A stretch of 64,000 bases of DNA, taken from assembly GCA_048058975.1 (NCBI GenBank), contig JBLLNP010000004.1, forward strand, positions 28,774-92,773, read 5' to 3'. The notes beneath the pieces were generated by a model. It saw only the letters and a program-made list of their open reading frames with translations, was not told the origin of the DNA and ran no database searches. Positions within the stretch are counted from its first letter, which is position 1. Each line of letters begins with the position of its first letter. A program made the position numbers and the translations under genes. This document shows, piece by piece, positions 17,181-25,700 of this stretch. This DNA is from RHLJ01 sp048058975. GTDB lineage: Bacteria > Bacteroidota > Rhodothermia > Balneolales > Balneolaceae.

Positions 17181-19367
17181 ATGGCTATGGACACGTTTCA
17201 TTATGACAATAAAATAGTTCGCAATTTCGGGATTGCGGCAATGGCATTTGGTATCATTGGTTTCCTTGTAGGACTCATTGTTGCCTTAAAACTCATTTTC
17301 CCGGACTTCCTGGGATTTATTCCGGAACTTTCTTACGGAAGACTCCGGCCACTTCATACTAACGCGGTGATTTTCGCATTTGCGGGAAACGCAATTTTCT
17401 ACGGAGTGTATTATTCGCTCCCAAGATTGTGTAAAACCCCAATGTGGAGTCCCCTACTTGGGCAAGTTCATTTCTGGGGATGGCAGCTGATCATACTTTC
17501 AGCGGTGCTTACTCTCCCATTTGGAATCACAACAAGTAAAGAGTACGCTGAACTGGAATGGCCTATTGATATCGCAATTACACTTATATGGGTGGTATTC
17601 GGTATTAATATGATTATGACCATTATGAAGCGACGTGAAAAACATATTTACGTAGCTATATGGTTCTATATCGCCACCTTTGTTACCGTTGCTGTGCTTC
17701 ATGTGGTAAATTCTTTCGAAGTACCCGCAGGATTACTGAAAAGCTATTCTCTCTATGCAGGTGTTCAGGATGCTTTGGTTCAGTGGTGGTATGGCCACAA
17801 CGCCGTAGCATTCTTCCTTACCACCCCTTTCCTGGGAATTATGTATTACTTCATTCCAAAAGCTTCTAACCGACCGATTTTCTCTTATCGGTTATCCATA
17901 GTTCACTTCTGGTCTTTGATTTTCATTTACATCTGGGCAGGTCCTCATCACTTGCTTTATACTTCTCTTCCGGGATGGGCGCAGGCTTTGGGAACCGTAT
18001 TCAGTATTATGCTGATTGCTCCTTCCTGGGGTGGTATGTTGAATGGTCTTCTTACCCTTCGCGGAGCCTGGGATCGGGTTCGTGAAGATCCAGTGTTGAA
18101 ATTCCTTGTAGTAGGGGTTACCGCTTATGGTATGGTAACATTTGAAGGCCCGATGCTTTCCATCGCTAATGTAAATGCCATCGCCCATTATTCTGATTAC
18201 ATCATTGGACATGTGCATAATGGAGCACTTCTCTGGAATGGTGGTCTGACTTTCGCAATGCTGTACTACATCACTCCAAAGATTTACAAAACAGAACTCT
18301 TCTCTGTTAAACTGGCAAATATTCATTTCTGGTTCGCCACACTTGGAGCCATTTTCTATGTGATTCCTATGTACTGGGGTGGTATCACTCAAAGTTTGAT
18401 GTGGAAACAATTCACTGCAGAAGGTTTCCTTCAGTATCCAAACTTCCTTGAAACCGTAGTTCAGATTATGCCAATGTACGCACTTCGTGCCGTAGGTGGA
18501 AGCTTGTTTATAGTTGGTGCAATCTTTGGTGTTTATAACATCTGGAAAACAGCTGCTATAGGAAGCCTTGAGGCTGAGGAAGAAGCACAAGCTCCTGCTA
18601 TGATCGATCCTACTGATGGACACGAAACCAAGTGGCACCGACGCCTCGAAGGACGTCCACTTAAATTTACAGTTCTTGTATTAATAGCAATTCTTATTGG
18701 TGGAATTGTGGAATACATGCCAACCGCGCTTATAGATTCTAACATCCCGACTATAGAAAGTGTGAAGCCATATACTCCGCTTGAAGTAGCCGGACGTGAT
18801 ATCTACATAGCGGAAGGGTGTAATAACTGTCACTCTCAAATGATCCGTCCTTTCCGCTCAGAAACTGAGCGTTATGGTGAATACTCTAAAGCCGGAGAGT
18901 TTGTGTATGATCACCCATTCCTTTGGGGATCGAAACGTACCGGCCCCGATCTTCATCGTATCGGAGGAAAATATCCGGATTCGTGGCACCTGAGACACAT
19001 GTATGATCCAAATTCTACCTCTCCGGGTTCCATTATGCCCGCTTATCCCTGGTTGCTGAAAACGGAAACCGACATGGAAAGTATTCCAAACAAGATTAAT
19101 GCACTTAGAACGGTTGGAGTGCCTTATGTAGAGGGATATGAAAACATCGCTATCCGTGATGCTAAAGCTCAAGCCGAGCGGATAGCTACAGGCCTCCGGG
19201 AAAATGGTTTTGGGGAAGTAGATGGCATTCAAATCACTTCTGAAAAAGAGATTATTGCCTTGATTGCTTATATGCAGCGTTTAGGTACCGACATCTCCCG
19301 AAATAATGATCCATTCGAAGGGCTGCCTTCTAATAGCAGAATGGGCGCAAATGTTAAGGAGAACTAG
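17181..19367 (+). CDS. ccoNO: Fused cbb3 cytochrome c oxidase subunits I and II (CcoN-CcoO)
   Basis: A 728-residue fusion of the catalytic subunit CcoN (about 1-480) and the mono-heme subunit CcoO (about 490-728). CcoN shows the heme and CuB histidines in RPLHTNAVIFAF, WWYGHNAVAFF, AGPHHLLYTSLP and IIGHVHNGALLWNG. The CcoO part has a membrane anchor, heme c motif CNNCH at 547-551 and the conserved GPDLHRIGGKYPDSWH and PGSIMPAYPW with the axial Met. The enzyme reduces oxygen at low oxygen tension and pumps protons. Separate ccoN and ccoO genes are usual in proteobacteria; the fused form is known in Bacteroidota-related lineages. ATG at 17181 or 17187 are both possible starts. Confidence 0.95.
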   Translation: MAMDTFHYDNKIVRNFGIAAMAFGIIGFLVGLIVALKLIFPDFLGFIPELSYGRLRPLHTNAVIFAFAGNAIFYGVYYSLPRLCKTPMWSPLLGQVHFWGWQLIILSAVLTLPFGITTSKEYAELEWPIDIAITLIWVVFGINMIMTIMKRREKHIYVAIWFYIATFVTVAVLHVVNSFEVPAGLLKSYSLYAGVQDALVQWWYGHNAVAFFLTTPFLGIMYYFIPKASNRPIFSYRLSIVHFWSLIFIYIWAGPHHLLYTSLPGWAQALGTVFSIMLIAPSWGGMLNGLLTLRGAWDRVREDPVLKFLVVGVTAYGMVTFEGPMLSIANVNAIAHYSDYIIGHVHNGALLWNGGLTFAMLYYITPKIYKTELFSVKLANIHFWFATLGAIFYVIPMYWGGITQSLMWKQFTAEGFLQYPNFLETVVQIMPMYALRAVGGSLFIVGAIFGVYNIWKTAAIGSLEAEEEAQAPAMIDPTDGHETKWHRRLEGRPLKFTVLVLIAILIGGIVEYMPTALIDSNIPTIESVKPYTPLEVAGRDIYIAEGCNNCHSQMIRPFRSETERYGEYSKAGEFVYDHPFLWGSKRTGPDLHRIGGKYPDSWHLRHMYDPNSTSPGSIMPAYPWLLKTETDMESIPNKINALRTVGVPYVEGYENIAIRDAKAQAERIATGLRENGFGEVDGIQITSEKEIIALIAYMQRLGTDISRNNDPFEGLPSNSRMGANVKEN

Positions 19368-19369
19368 CC

Positions 19370-19561
19370 ATGTATAAAGAAGTACTCAGAACTATGGAGG
19401 GAGTTGAGATTTTCCCAAGTATCTCCCTCATTTTGTTTTTCGCCTTTTTCATCCTGTTAGTGGTTTACCTGGTGCGAACCGGAAAAAGCCACTGGGATGA
19501 AGCAGCGAATCTCCCTTTAGAAACCGATGAAACTTTAAACCAGAAATTCACACAATCATGA
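19370..19561 (+). CDS. ccoQ: cbb3-type oxidase subunit CcoQ/FixQ
   Basis: A 63-residue protein with one membrane helix (SISLILFFAFFILLVVYLV) and a polar C-terminus, the length and layout of CcoQ, which stabilises the oxidase complex. It lies 2 bp after ccoNO, and its stop overlaps the ccoP start (ATGA), so position supports the call more than sequence identity does. Confidence 0.88.
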   Translation: MYKEVLRTMEGVEIFPSISLILFFAFFILLVVYLVRTGKSHWDEAANLPLETDETLNQKFTQS

Positions 19562-20160
19562 AGATTTTAGACGACGAAAAGGACAAACTACTCGATCATG
19601 AATATGATGGAATCCGCGAACTCGACAATCATATGCCGGTTTGGTGGCTGTGGTTATTTTACTTCACCATTGGCTGGGGATTTCTGTATATGGTTTACTA
19701 CCAATTTACTGATGTAGGCCCCGACCAGCACGAGCAGTACGAAATGGAAATGGCCGCTGCTGCCGAGAAATACGGAAATAACGCCAGAGATCCTGGATCA
19801 AACGTTGCCAGCATTACTTGGGAATATGAGACGGATCAGGCTTCTATTGATAATGGAAAGCTAATCTACATGAGCACCAACAACCTTTGCTTTACCTGTC
19901 ATGGTAACGCAGGCGAAGGATTGGTAGGGCCAAATCTTACCGACGAATTCTGGATTCACGGTTGTTCAGCAAGTGAGATGGCTACCAATATCGCTACTGG
20001 TTTTATGGATAAAGGAATGATGCCTTACGGAAGTAACGCACCTATTTCTGATGAAGATATGACGGATCTGATCAGTTACATCGCTTCTATCCAGGGAACA
20101 AGCCCGGCGAATCCAAAAGCAGTGGACGAAACCCGTGCCGTAGAATGTAAAATTGAATAG
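19558..20160 (+). CDS. ccoP: cbb3-type oxidase subunit III (CcoP), mono-heme
   Basis: A 200-residue CcoP. The N-terminal FixP_N region (YDGIRELDNHMPVWWLWLFY plus membrane helix) is followed by a single cytochrome c domain with CFTCH at 111-115 and a downstream MMPYGS segment that can supply the axial Met. CcoP normally has two heme c domains (about 290-310 residues), but only one is present here. It accepts electrons from soluble cytochrome c or the quinol branch and passes them to CcoO. ATGA overlap with ccoQ shows translational coupling. Confidence 0.92.
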   Translation: MKILDDEKDKLLDHEYDGIRELDNHMPVWWLWLFYFTIGWGFLYMVYYQFTDVGPDQHEQYEMEMAAAAEKYGNNARDPGSNVASITWEYETDQASIDNGKLIYMSTNNLCFTCHGNAGEGLVGPNLTDEFWIHGCSASEMATNIATGFMDKGMMPYGSNAPISDEDMTDLISYIASIQGTSPANPKAVDETRAVECKIE

Positions 20161-20168
20161 GAGTTAGT

Positions 20169-20372
20169 ATGTGTCTGAAATTTGATCCCGTTGAGCAAAA
20201 ACTTAAGCAGACCTGTTCAGGCACCTGCAAGAATAAATGTGGCTTTAAAGCTGATGAAGATGCGGGCCGCACCCGCTCTTCATCGCATGGCCCAAAAGTA
20301 GTACGAATAAGAAGCGGGCACTCCCATACTCTCCGGTTTCAGGAAGCCCCTATCTTTAAAAAGACAAAGTAG
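20169..20372 (+). CDS. Small Cys-rich protein in the cbb3 operon
   Basis: A 67-residue open frame between ccoP and ccoG in the same direction, with GGAG 5 bases before its ATG. It has cysteines at positions 2, 16, 20 and 24 (CSGTCKNKCGF, a CxxxCxxxC pattern), no membrane segment and a basic C-terminal half. I do not recognise a family. The Cys cluster and location suggest metal handling for oxidase assembly, which is inference. The good Shine-Dalgarno sequence and tight spacing (8 bp after ccoP) favour a real gene. Confidence 0.5.
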   Translation: MCLKFDPVEQKLKQTCSGTCKNKCGFKADEDAGRTRSSSHGPKVVRIRSGHSHTLRFQEAPIFKKTK

Positions 20373-20468
20373 GTAACAAAAGTTACTGAACAACAATTAT
20401 TTATTGAACATATTGATGTGTTAGCCCGGAACTCCTGGGTTAAAATTATTATAAAATAGAGGACTAAA

Positions 20469-21923
20469 ATGGCATCGGTCGAGGACAGACGCATCACCAA
20501 AGACAAGTATCGGGATCATCTCGCTACTGTAAATGAAAAAGGTGGCCGCAACTGGATTTATCCCAAAAAACCAAGCGGTAGATATTACAAAGCTCGTAAT
20601 ATAGTAGCATTCTTTTTGCTGGCATTTTTCTTTGCGGGTCCTTTTCTCGAAATAAATGGACAACCTCTTTTGATGATCAACATACTCGAGCGCGAGTTTG
20701 TGATTTTTGGAGTTCGGTTCTGGCCGCAAGATTTACATCTGCTGGTTTTTGGAATGCTGACCTTCATCATTGCTGTAGTTTTGTTTACCGCTATTTTTGG
20801 TCGTCTCTTTTGTGGGTGGGCATGCCCTCAGACTATTTTTATGGAAATGGTATTCCGAAGAATAGAATACTGGATTGAAGGTGATTCATCCGACCAAATC
20901 CGACTAAACAGAGCTCCCTGGACTACCGAGAAAATTCTCAAGAAAACAAGTAAGCACGCTATTTTTTATGGAATGGCTTTCCTCATCTCCAACCTATTTC
21001 TTGCCTATGTAATTGGTAAAGATGCCTGGTTCGAACTTGTAACAGATCCACCTTCTCAGCATCTGGGCGGGCTTTCAGCAATGATCATCTTTAGCGGAGT
21101 TTTTTACGGAGTGTTTGCCTTCATGCGCGAGCAAGTGTGCCATTTTGTATGTCCTTATGGTAGGATGCAATCGGTTATGCTGGATAATAACTCCATCAAC
21201 GTGATGTATGACTATGTTCGTGGAGAAGATCGTGCCCGGGTTGGAGACCGTAAAAAAGTAGAGGAAGGAAAAGCTACCCTGGCCGATCTTGGATTTAATG
21301 AAAATGCTTCTTTCGGTGACTGTATAGATTGCTACCAGTGTGTGAAGGTTTGCCCGATGGGTATAGACATCCGGAATGGTACTCAGCTTGAGTGCGTGCA
21401 TTGTACAGCATGTATTGATGCCTGTGATCATATCATGGACAAAATCGATAAACCCAGAGGCCTTATACGCTATTCATCTGAAAATGCGATACGTAGCGAA
21501 GAGCGAAAGATTATCAATCCAAGAGTACTTGGGTACAGCACTGTTTTATTGGTTTTGATGACCACATTCATCGTACTGATGAGTATGCGTACTGAACTGG
21601 AAACCACCATTTTGCGTGAACCCGGTACACTCTATCAGGAGCTCCCGGGAAATCGGTACAGCAATATTTATGACATCAAGGTTATTAATAAAACTTTTGA
21701 TGACATTGAGTATGATTTGGAATTGATTTCACCCGAGGGAATAATTGTTTCTCTTGGTAACATAACATCGATTGCAGAACAAAGTGTAGCCGAAGGCAGG
21801 TTTATGGTTCAGCTATCAGAAGAAGTACTGAATGGTCTTCAAACCGAGCTAACTTTCCAGGTTAAATCAAACGGAAAAGTAGTAGAAACCGTGAAAACCG
21901 GGTTTTTAGGACCTGCTAATTAG
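20469..21923 (+). CDS. ccoG: Cytochrome c oxidase accessory protein CcoG (4Fe-4S)
   Basis: A 484-residue membrane ferredoxin of the CcoG/FixG/RdxA family. Features: membrane helices in the N-terminal half, CGWACPQTIFMEMVFR, the VCHFVCPYGRMQS motif, two 4Fe-4S cluster signatures (CIDCYQCVKVCP and CVHCTACIDACD), then a helix and a C-terminal immunoglobulin-like domain. CcoG reduces copper for delivery to the cbb3 oxidase. It sits in the expected place between the structural genes and fixH. GAGG lies about 8 bases before the ATG. Confidence 0.94.
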   Translation: MASVEDRRITKDKYRDHLATVNEKGGRNWIYPKKPSGRYYKARNIVAFFLLAFFFAGPFLEINGQPLLMINILEREFVIFGVRFWPQDLHLLVFGMLTFIIAVVLFTAIFGRLFCGWACPQTIFMEMVFRRIEYWIEGDSSDQIRLNRAPWTTEKILKKTSKHAIFYGMAFLISNLFLAYVIGKDAWFELVTDPPSQHLGGLSAMIIFSGVFYGVFAFMREQVCHFVCPYGRMQSVMLDNNSINVMYDYVRGEDRARVGDRKKVEEGKATLADLGFNENASFGDCIDCYQCVKVCPMGIDIRNGTQLECVHCTACIDACDHIMDKIDKPRGLIRYSSENAIRSEERKIINPRVLGYSTVLLVLMTTFIVLMSMRTELETTILREPGTLYQELPGNRYSNIYDIKVINKTFDDIEYDLELISPEGIIVSLGNITSIAEQSVAEGRFMVQLSEEVLNGLQTELTFQVKSNGKVVETVKTGFLGPAN

Positions 21924-21969
21924 TTTATACAAACCTATGATTTTCACAGCCCAATATATTTTAAAAGTC

Positions 21970-22077
21970 GTCATCCTGAACTTGATTCAGGATCTGTCGG
22001 GGTTTGTAAGCTGTACAAATATCTTCTTACATCAACGACTCTGCCACTACAGATTCCAGATCGATGCCCGAAATGAC
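21970..22077. repeat. Dispersed palindromic intergenic repeat, copy B
   Basis: The left arm (GTCATCCTGAACTTGATTCA then GGATCT) is a hairpin and the right arm (AGATTCCAGATCGATGCCCG then AAATGAC) is its inverted, diverged partner. Like copy A, it has GGTTTGTAA-type sequence in the central spacer. It lies between ccoG and fixH and may split the operon transcript or act as an mRNA stabiliser. Confidence 0.75.
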
Positions 22078-22114
22078 AACACAATAATTCAAACAATCTA
22101 AGATTATACCCACC

Positions 22115-22564
22115 ATGAAAAAACCAGACTGGGGAAAAGGAATTTTAATCGCAATAGTTCTATTCATTATCGGAACCTTGAGCATGGTAAGCTACCTAAT
22201 CAGCCTCGATTTCTATCTTGTGAATAACAATCATTATGAAGAGGGTGTCAACTACCAGGAAACTATTGACAGCAAAGCAAGGGCTGATGAGTTGGACGAG
22301 CAAGTGGTTGTACTTTTTGATGAGGAGCGCTTAGCGCTGAAGGTGATGTTTCCTGAAGCAGTATTACAGAATGCTAAGGAAGGAACCATTCAACTGTATC
22401 GTCCTAACGACTCTGCAAAAGATTTAACCCTTCCAATCGAATTTAACACCGGTTCAACCCATGTAATTCCAATGGAGCGGATGGATAAAGGAAAATGGGT
22501 GCTTACCATTAAATGGAAGATGAACGAGCTTGATTACCAGAAAGAAGAAGTTGTGATTATCTGA
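22115..22564 (+). CDS. fixH: FixH-family protein
   Basis: A 149-residue protein with an N-terminal membrane helix (GILIAIVLFIIGTLSMVSYLI), the conserved NNHYEEGVNYQE region and an exported beta-sandwich domain, as in FixH/CcoH, an assembly partner of the cbb3 oxidase and the CcoI copper pump. It is followed 1 bp later by the SafE-like gene, so the two are cotranscribed. Confidence 0.88.
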   Translation: MKKPDWGKGILIAIVLFIIGTLSMVSYLISLDFYLVNNNHYEEGVNYQETIDSKARADELDEQVVVLFDEERLALKVMFPEAVLQNAKEGTIQLYRPNDSAKDLTLPIEFNTGSTHVIPMERMDKGKWVLTIKWKMNELDYQKEEVVII

Positions 22565-22565
22565 T

Positions 22566-23273
22566 ATGGAGCTTTGGACCGCACTTGTTCTTGGTTTTGC
22601 AGGCAGTTTCCACTGCGTGGGGATGTGTGGTCCTATTGCAATGTCTATCCCAAGATCAAGTTCCGGAATATTACTTCTTTCCTTCCATTCCATCATCTAT
22701 AATTCCGGGAGAGTTCTAGTTTATTCTCTTCTTGGACTGCTCTTTGGCCTTCTTGGTACACAAATCACAATCGCAGGTTTCCAGGGATGGCTGTCCATCT
22801 TTCTTGGGGCTGGAATTGTGATGGGAGTTCTGTTAAACAGATATTTCAAAAGCCGAAAGAAACCAAGATTCTTTGAAAAACTTACCAAAACGATTTCCGA
22901 GTATTATGGAATCCTGATTCGCAAAGAGTCTTTAGCAGCGCTTTTTGGGATGGGAATTTTGAATGGCTTATTACCCTGCGCTTTTGTTTACTCGGGGTTA
23001 GCGGTTGCAGTTCTTACTGAATCTGCAACACATAGCATGGCTTATATGGCTTTATTTGGATTGGGAACCTTTCCCGCAATGTATTTCATGTATCTGGCTC
23101 CTTCTATTCTCTCTGTTGATCTTCGAAACTCTATTCGAAAACTGGTTCCCTATCTGGCGTTCTCTCTGGGTGTTTTTTTGATTGTTCGCGGAGCTGTGCT
23201 CCAGGATTTATATCTGCCCAGAATTATCGCCGAAAGTGTAGAAAGCTTTTGTGTGTTTCCTGGTACACAATAA
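22566..23273 (+). CDS. Sulfite exporter TauE/SafE-family (UreH/DsbD-like) membrane protein
   Basis: A 235-residue polytopic membrane protein beginning with the FHCVGMCGPIAMS motif in the first helix, and with GMGILNGLLPCAFVYSGLA in the middle. Proteins of this type routinely end cbb3 operons. The paired Cys (GMCGP, LLPC) resemble those of DsbD/CcdA-like transmembrane thiol or metal transporters. The transported species is unknown; a role in copper or reductant supply to the oxidase is inference. A strong terminator follows 50 bp downstream, marking the end of the operon. Confidence 0.87.
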   Translation: MELWTALVLGFAGSFHCVGMCGPIAMSIPRSSSGILLLSFHSIIYNSGRVLVYSLLGLLFGLLGTQITIAGFQGWLSIFLGAGIVMGVLLNRYFKSRKKPRFFEKLTKTISEYYGILIRKESLAALFGMGILNGLLPCAFVYSGLAVAVLTESATHSMAYMALFGLGTFPAMYFMYLAPSILSVDLRNSIRKLVPYLAFSLGVFLIVRGAVLQDLYLPRIIAESVESFCVFPGTQ

Positions 23274-23322
23274 TTTTTTTGAATGGAAACTATGTCTCCC
23301 GGATCAGCACACAAGTGTGCTG

Positions 23323-23355
23323 AACTGTCCCTCTCCAAAGAGGGACAGTTTTACT
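23323..23355 (+). terminator. Terminator closing the cbb3 operon
   Basis: AACTGTCCCTCT and AGAGGGACAGTT form a perfect 12-bp stem with a CCAA loop, followed by a short T-rich stretch. It lies 50 bp after the last gene of the oxidase locus. The stem is strong but the T-run is short. Confidence 0.65.
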
Positions 23356-23402
23356 GAATTTTGATAAACCTTTTTGAATTGACTGACTTTTATTACTGTC
23401 AA

Positions 23403-23428
23403 ATATCCTGAAACAAGTTAAGAATGAC
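23403..23428. repeat. Remnant of the dispersed palindromic repeat
   Basis: ATATCCTGAAACAAGTTAAG then AATGAC matches the right arm of copy A (GATCCTGAAACGAGTTCAGG then ATGAC) with several changes. No left arm is recognisable, so this is a decayed copy. Confidence 0.5.
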
Positions 23429-23491
23429 CATAATAAATTTTATTTTGTTTTCATCACCTATGATTATTCTTTTATCATCTAAAATTTTCTT

Positions 23492-23776
23492 ATGAAAAAT
23501 ATTCAAGTAATTGATGGAGCAGATAACTGTGTTTATGACATTTATGCTGTTTCAGATGAGGATTTCAAAATCATGTTTCCAAATGGAAATCAAAATATTG
23601 AATTCATAGAAGACTTAGAGCTTCGCGTAGGAACGGAAATGGTTAAGAATCTAAATACTAGAATCTGGCAAAATCGAATTCCAAAAAGCGAAGTAAATGG
23701 AATTCATGGAACTTTATTTTATCAGCTCTTAAGTAAAAAACAGTATTACTCAAATAAGATCGATCCAGATAATTAG
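23492..23776 (+). CDS. Conserved-looking small hypothetical protein
   Basis: A 94-residue acidic protein starting MKNIQVIDGADNCVYDIYAV. No signal peptide or membrane segment is visible. It carries an even mix of hydrophobic and charged residues and looks like a folded small cytosolic domain. I do not recognise the family. It stands alone between the oxidase operon and the convergent HAD phosphatase gene, in AT-rich DNA. Confidence 0.65.
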   Translation: MKNIQVIDGADNCVYDIYAVSDEDFKIMFPNGNQNIEFIEDLELRVGTEMVKNLNTRIWQNRIPKSEVNGIHGTLFYQLLSKKQYYSNKIDPDN

Positions 23777-23795
23777 ACTAGTTCAGACAAACCGA

Positions 23796-24497
23796 TCAAA
23801 CCCCCAAAGCTTCTTTTAGCACCTCAAAATCATCAAAGCATAAATCAGGGAGAATAGCTTCCAGCTCTGTTGGGTTGGATTTATACCAGGCCACTTTCCA
23901 GCCGGCTTTGAGCCCCCCTTTTACGTCGGATGTCATGGAATCACCTACATAGAGGATTTTATCTCTGGGAACACCCGCCAGTTCGGTAGAATGATCAAAG
24001 ATTTTCGGATGTGGCTTCATCACTCCCACTTCTTCGGAAATGACAATCTGACTGGTTGTTTCTTTAAAGCCAAATTGATCTATTTTCATCCATTGGGTTT
24101 CTGCAAAACCATTCGTGATGATTCCGGTTGGATATTTTTTTGCAATAGAATCATATGCTTCCTTTGCTCCATCAATCCACTCCCAATGATTCCGATAATA
24201 ATTCATATACACCTTCCCTGCTTCATCATAAAGCGATGCATCCACCCCAAGCTCTATAAAAGTCTCTTCAAACCTGCGCCGGTGCAAAATGTGGCGATCG
24301 ATCTCCCCTCTTCCGTACTCTTCCCATAATCCTTTATTGATGTTGTGATAACTTTCAATGAGCTGTTGCAGTGGGATGGAATGAAACACATCAAAATGTC
24401 GGTGAACATCAGCTAAGCCGTTTTGTTCTGCCTTTTTGTGATTAAGAAGAGTGTCATCTAAGTCAAAATAAATGAATTCAGGTTTGAGAACTGACAA
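23796..24497 (-). CDS. HAD-family hydrolase, YjjG-like nucleotidase
   Basis: A 233-residue HAD phosphatase. Motif I is DLDDTLL (nucleophile and acid aspartates), motif II is ITNG, motif III Lys lies in VMKPHPKIF, and motif IV is GDSMTSDVKGG. The helical cap between motifs I and II is typical of subclass I enzymes. The layout most resembles YjjG-type pyrimidine nucleotidases, which clear noncanonical dUMP/UMP-like nucleotides, but the substrate is inferred. Confidence 0.85.
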   Translation of the reverse strand: MSVLKPEFIYFDLDDTLLNHKKAEQNGLADVHRHFDVFHSIPLQQLIESYHNINKGLWEEYGRGEIDRHILHRRRFEETFIELGVDASLYDEAGKVYMNYYRNHWEWIDGAKEAYDSIAKKYPTGIITNGFAETQWMKIDQFGFKETTSQIVISEEVGVMKPHPKIFDHSTELAGVPRDKILYVGDSMTSDVKGGLKAGWKVAWYKSNPTELEAILPDLCFDDFEVLKEALGV

Positions 24498-24594
24498 TGG
24501 AACGGTTTTTGATTATTGTTGGATCAGATTGAACATAAGTCAATTTGGCTCGTAGTAATGCGGGCGCAAAGTTAATCAACTAAATACAAAAAAG

Positions 24595-25185
24595 ATGAAG
24601 GGAAAAGTTTTAATCGGAATCGTAGTAATTGTTCTTATCGCTTTTTATGGAATAAGCGTAAACAACAATCTCGTTGAAAGAGAGGAAAATGTGGAAAGCG
24701 CATGGGCACAGGTTGAAAATCAATATCAGCGCAGAGCGGATTTGATACCTAACCTGGTAAATACCGTTCGTGGTGCGGCTGACTTTGAGCAGGAAACATT
24801 AACTTCTGTAATTGAAGCACGAAGTCAGGCAACCTCGATCAACATTAGCGCTGATGATTTGAATGATCCTGCCAAACTTCAGCAATTTCAGCAAGCACAA
24901 GCCCAGCTAAGCGGAGCGTTGTCACGGCTGCTTGTAACTGTAGAACGCTATCCTGAATTAAAGGCTAATGCCAATTTCAGAGATCTACAGGCTCAGCTAG
25001 AAGGAACAGAAAACAGAATATCTACTGAAAGAAAGCGGTTCAATGATGCGGCTCAATCCTACAACACCTCTATCCGGAAATTTCCAACCAGCTTTTTTGC
25101 GGGTTTAGGTGGATTTGAACGAAAGGCATATTTCGAAGCAGAGCAAGGCGCTGAACAGGCTCCTACGGTAGATTTCAATAATTAA
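24595..25185 (+). CDS. lemA: LemA-family protein
   Basis: A 196-residue LemA protein: one N-terminal membrane helix (VLIGIVVIVLIAFYGISV), then the family signature LVEREENVESAWAQVENQYQ and RRADLIPNLVNTV, and a helical coiled body. LemA proteins are inner-membrane anchored with unknown function and are very often followed, as here, by TPM-domain genes, so the three genes to 26.6 kb form one operon. Confidence 0.93.
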   Translation: MKGKVLIGIVVIVLIAFYGISVNNNLVEREENVESAWAQVENQYQRRADLIPNLVNTVRGAADFEQETLTSVIEARSQATSINISADDLNDPAKLQQFQQAQAQLSGALSRLLVTVERYPELKANANFRDLQAQLEGTENRISTERKRFNDAAQSYNTSIRKFPTSFFAGLGGFERKAYFEAEQGAEQAPTVDFNN

Positions 25186-25191
25186 ATTAAC

Positions 25192-25240
25192 GACTACCGA
25201 CCAATGACCTCCGACAAACGGTGGTCGTTGGTCCGTCGTC
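25192..25240. repeat. Imperfect hairpin between lemA and the first TPM gene
   Basis: GACTACCGACCAATGACC (25192-25209) and GGTCGTTGGTCCGTCGTC (25223-25240) are inverted with 15 of 18 positions matching around a 13-base spacer. It lies in the 68-bp gap between two cotranscribed genes and may be an mRNA processing or stabilising element, or a small repeat insertion. Confidence 0.5.
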
Positions 25241-25253
25241 TATTGTAGTAACA

Positions 25254-25700
25254 ATGGCCAAATTCCTATCTAAAGAAGAAGAGAAAACAATTATCGCAGC
25301 AATTAAAGAAGCTGAGCGAAATACATCGGGAGAAGTTCGGGTACACATCGAACCACGTTGTAAGACTGAAGATCCGATTGAAAGAGCCAAAGAGGTTTTT
25401 GCAGAGCTGGGCATGTATAACACTGAGTTGCGGAATGGAGTTATTATTTACATAGCCCATAAAGATCATAAAATGGCGATTTGGGGTGGTAAAGGAATCC
25501 ACGAAAAAGTCGGGCAAGCTTTTTGGGAAGAAGAAATTGCTTTAATGAGAAAATACTTCCAGGCTGATGATTACGAAAGTGGTTTGAGAGACGCCATTTT
25601 GATGGTTGGAGAAAAATTGAAAGAGTATTTCCCATACCAAAAAGGCGATATAAACGAGCTTGATGATGAGATAAGCTATGGGGGAACTGATGAGAAATAA
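25254..25700 (+). CDS. TPM domain-containing protein (cytosolic type)
   Basis: A 148-residue protein with a TPM (TLP18.3/Psb32/MOLO-1) domain covering almost its whole length (KTIIAAIKEAERNTSGEVRV, GVIIYIAHKDHKMAIWGGKG). There is no signal peptide, unlike its neighbour. ATG 25254 is chosen; a GTG at 25221 lies inside the upstream hairpin and is unlikely. It overlaps the next gene by 11 bp. LemA plus two TPM genes is a recurring cluster linked with membrane or envelope quality control, without a proven activity. Confidence 0.85.
   Translation: MAKFLSKEEEKTIIAAIKEAERNTSGEVRVHIEPRCKTEDPIERAKEVFAELGMYNTELRNGVIIYIAHKDHKMAIWGGKGIHEKVGQAFWEEEIALMRKYFQADDYESGLRDAILMVGEKLKEYFPYQKGDINELDDEISYGGTDEK

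Noticed and set aside
17892..18638. 248-residue minus-strand open frame opposite ccoNO
   Set aside because: It is antisense to a strongly conserved oxidase gene, has Cys/Ser-rich low-quality sequence and no family similarity.
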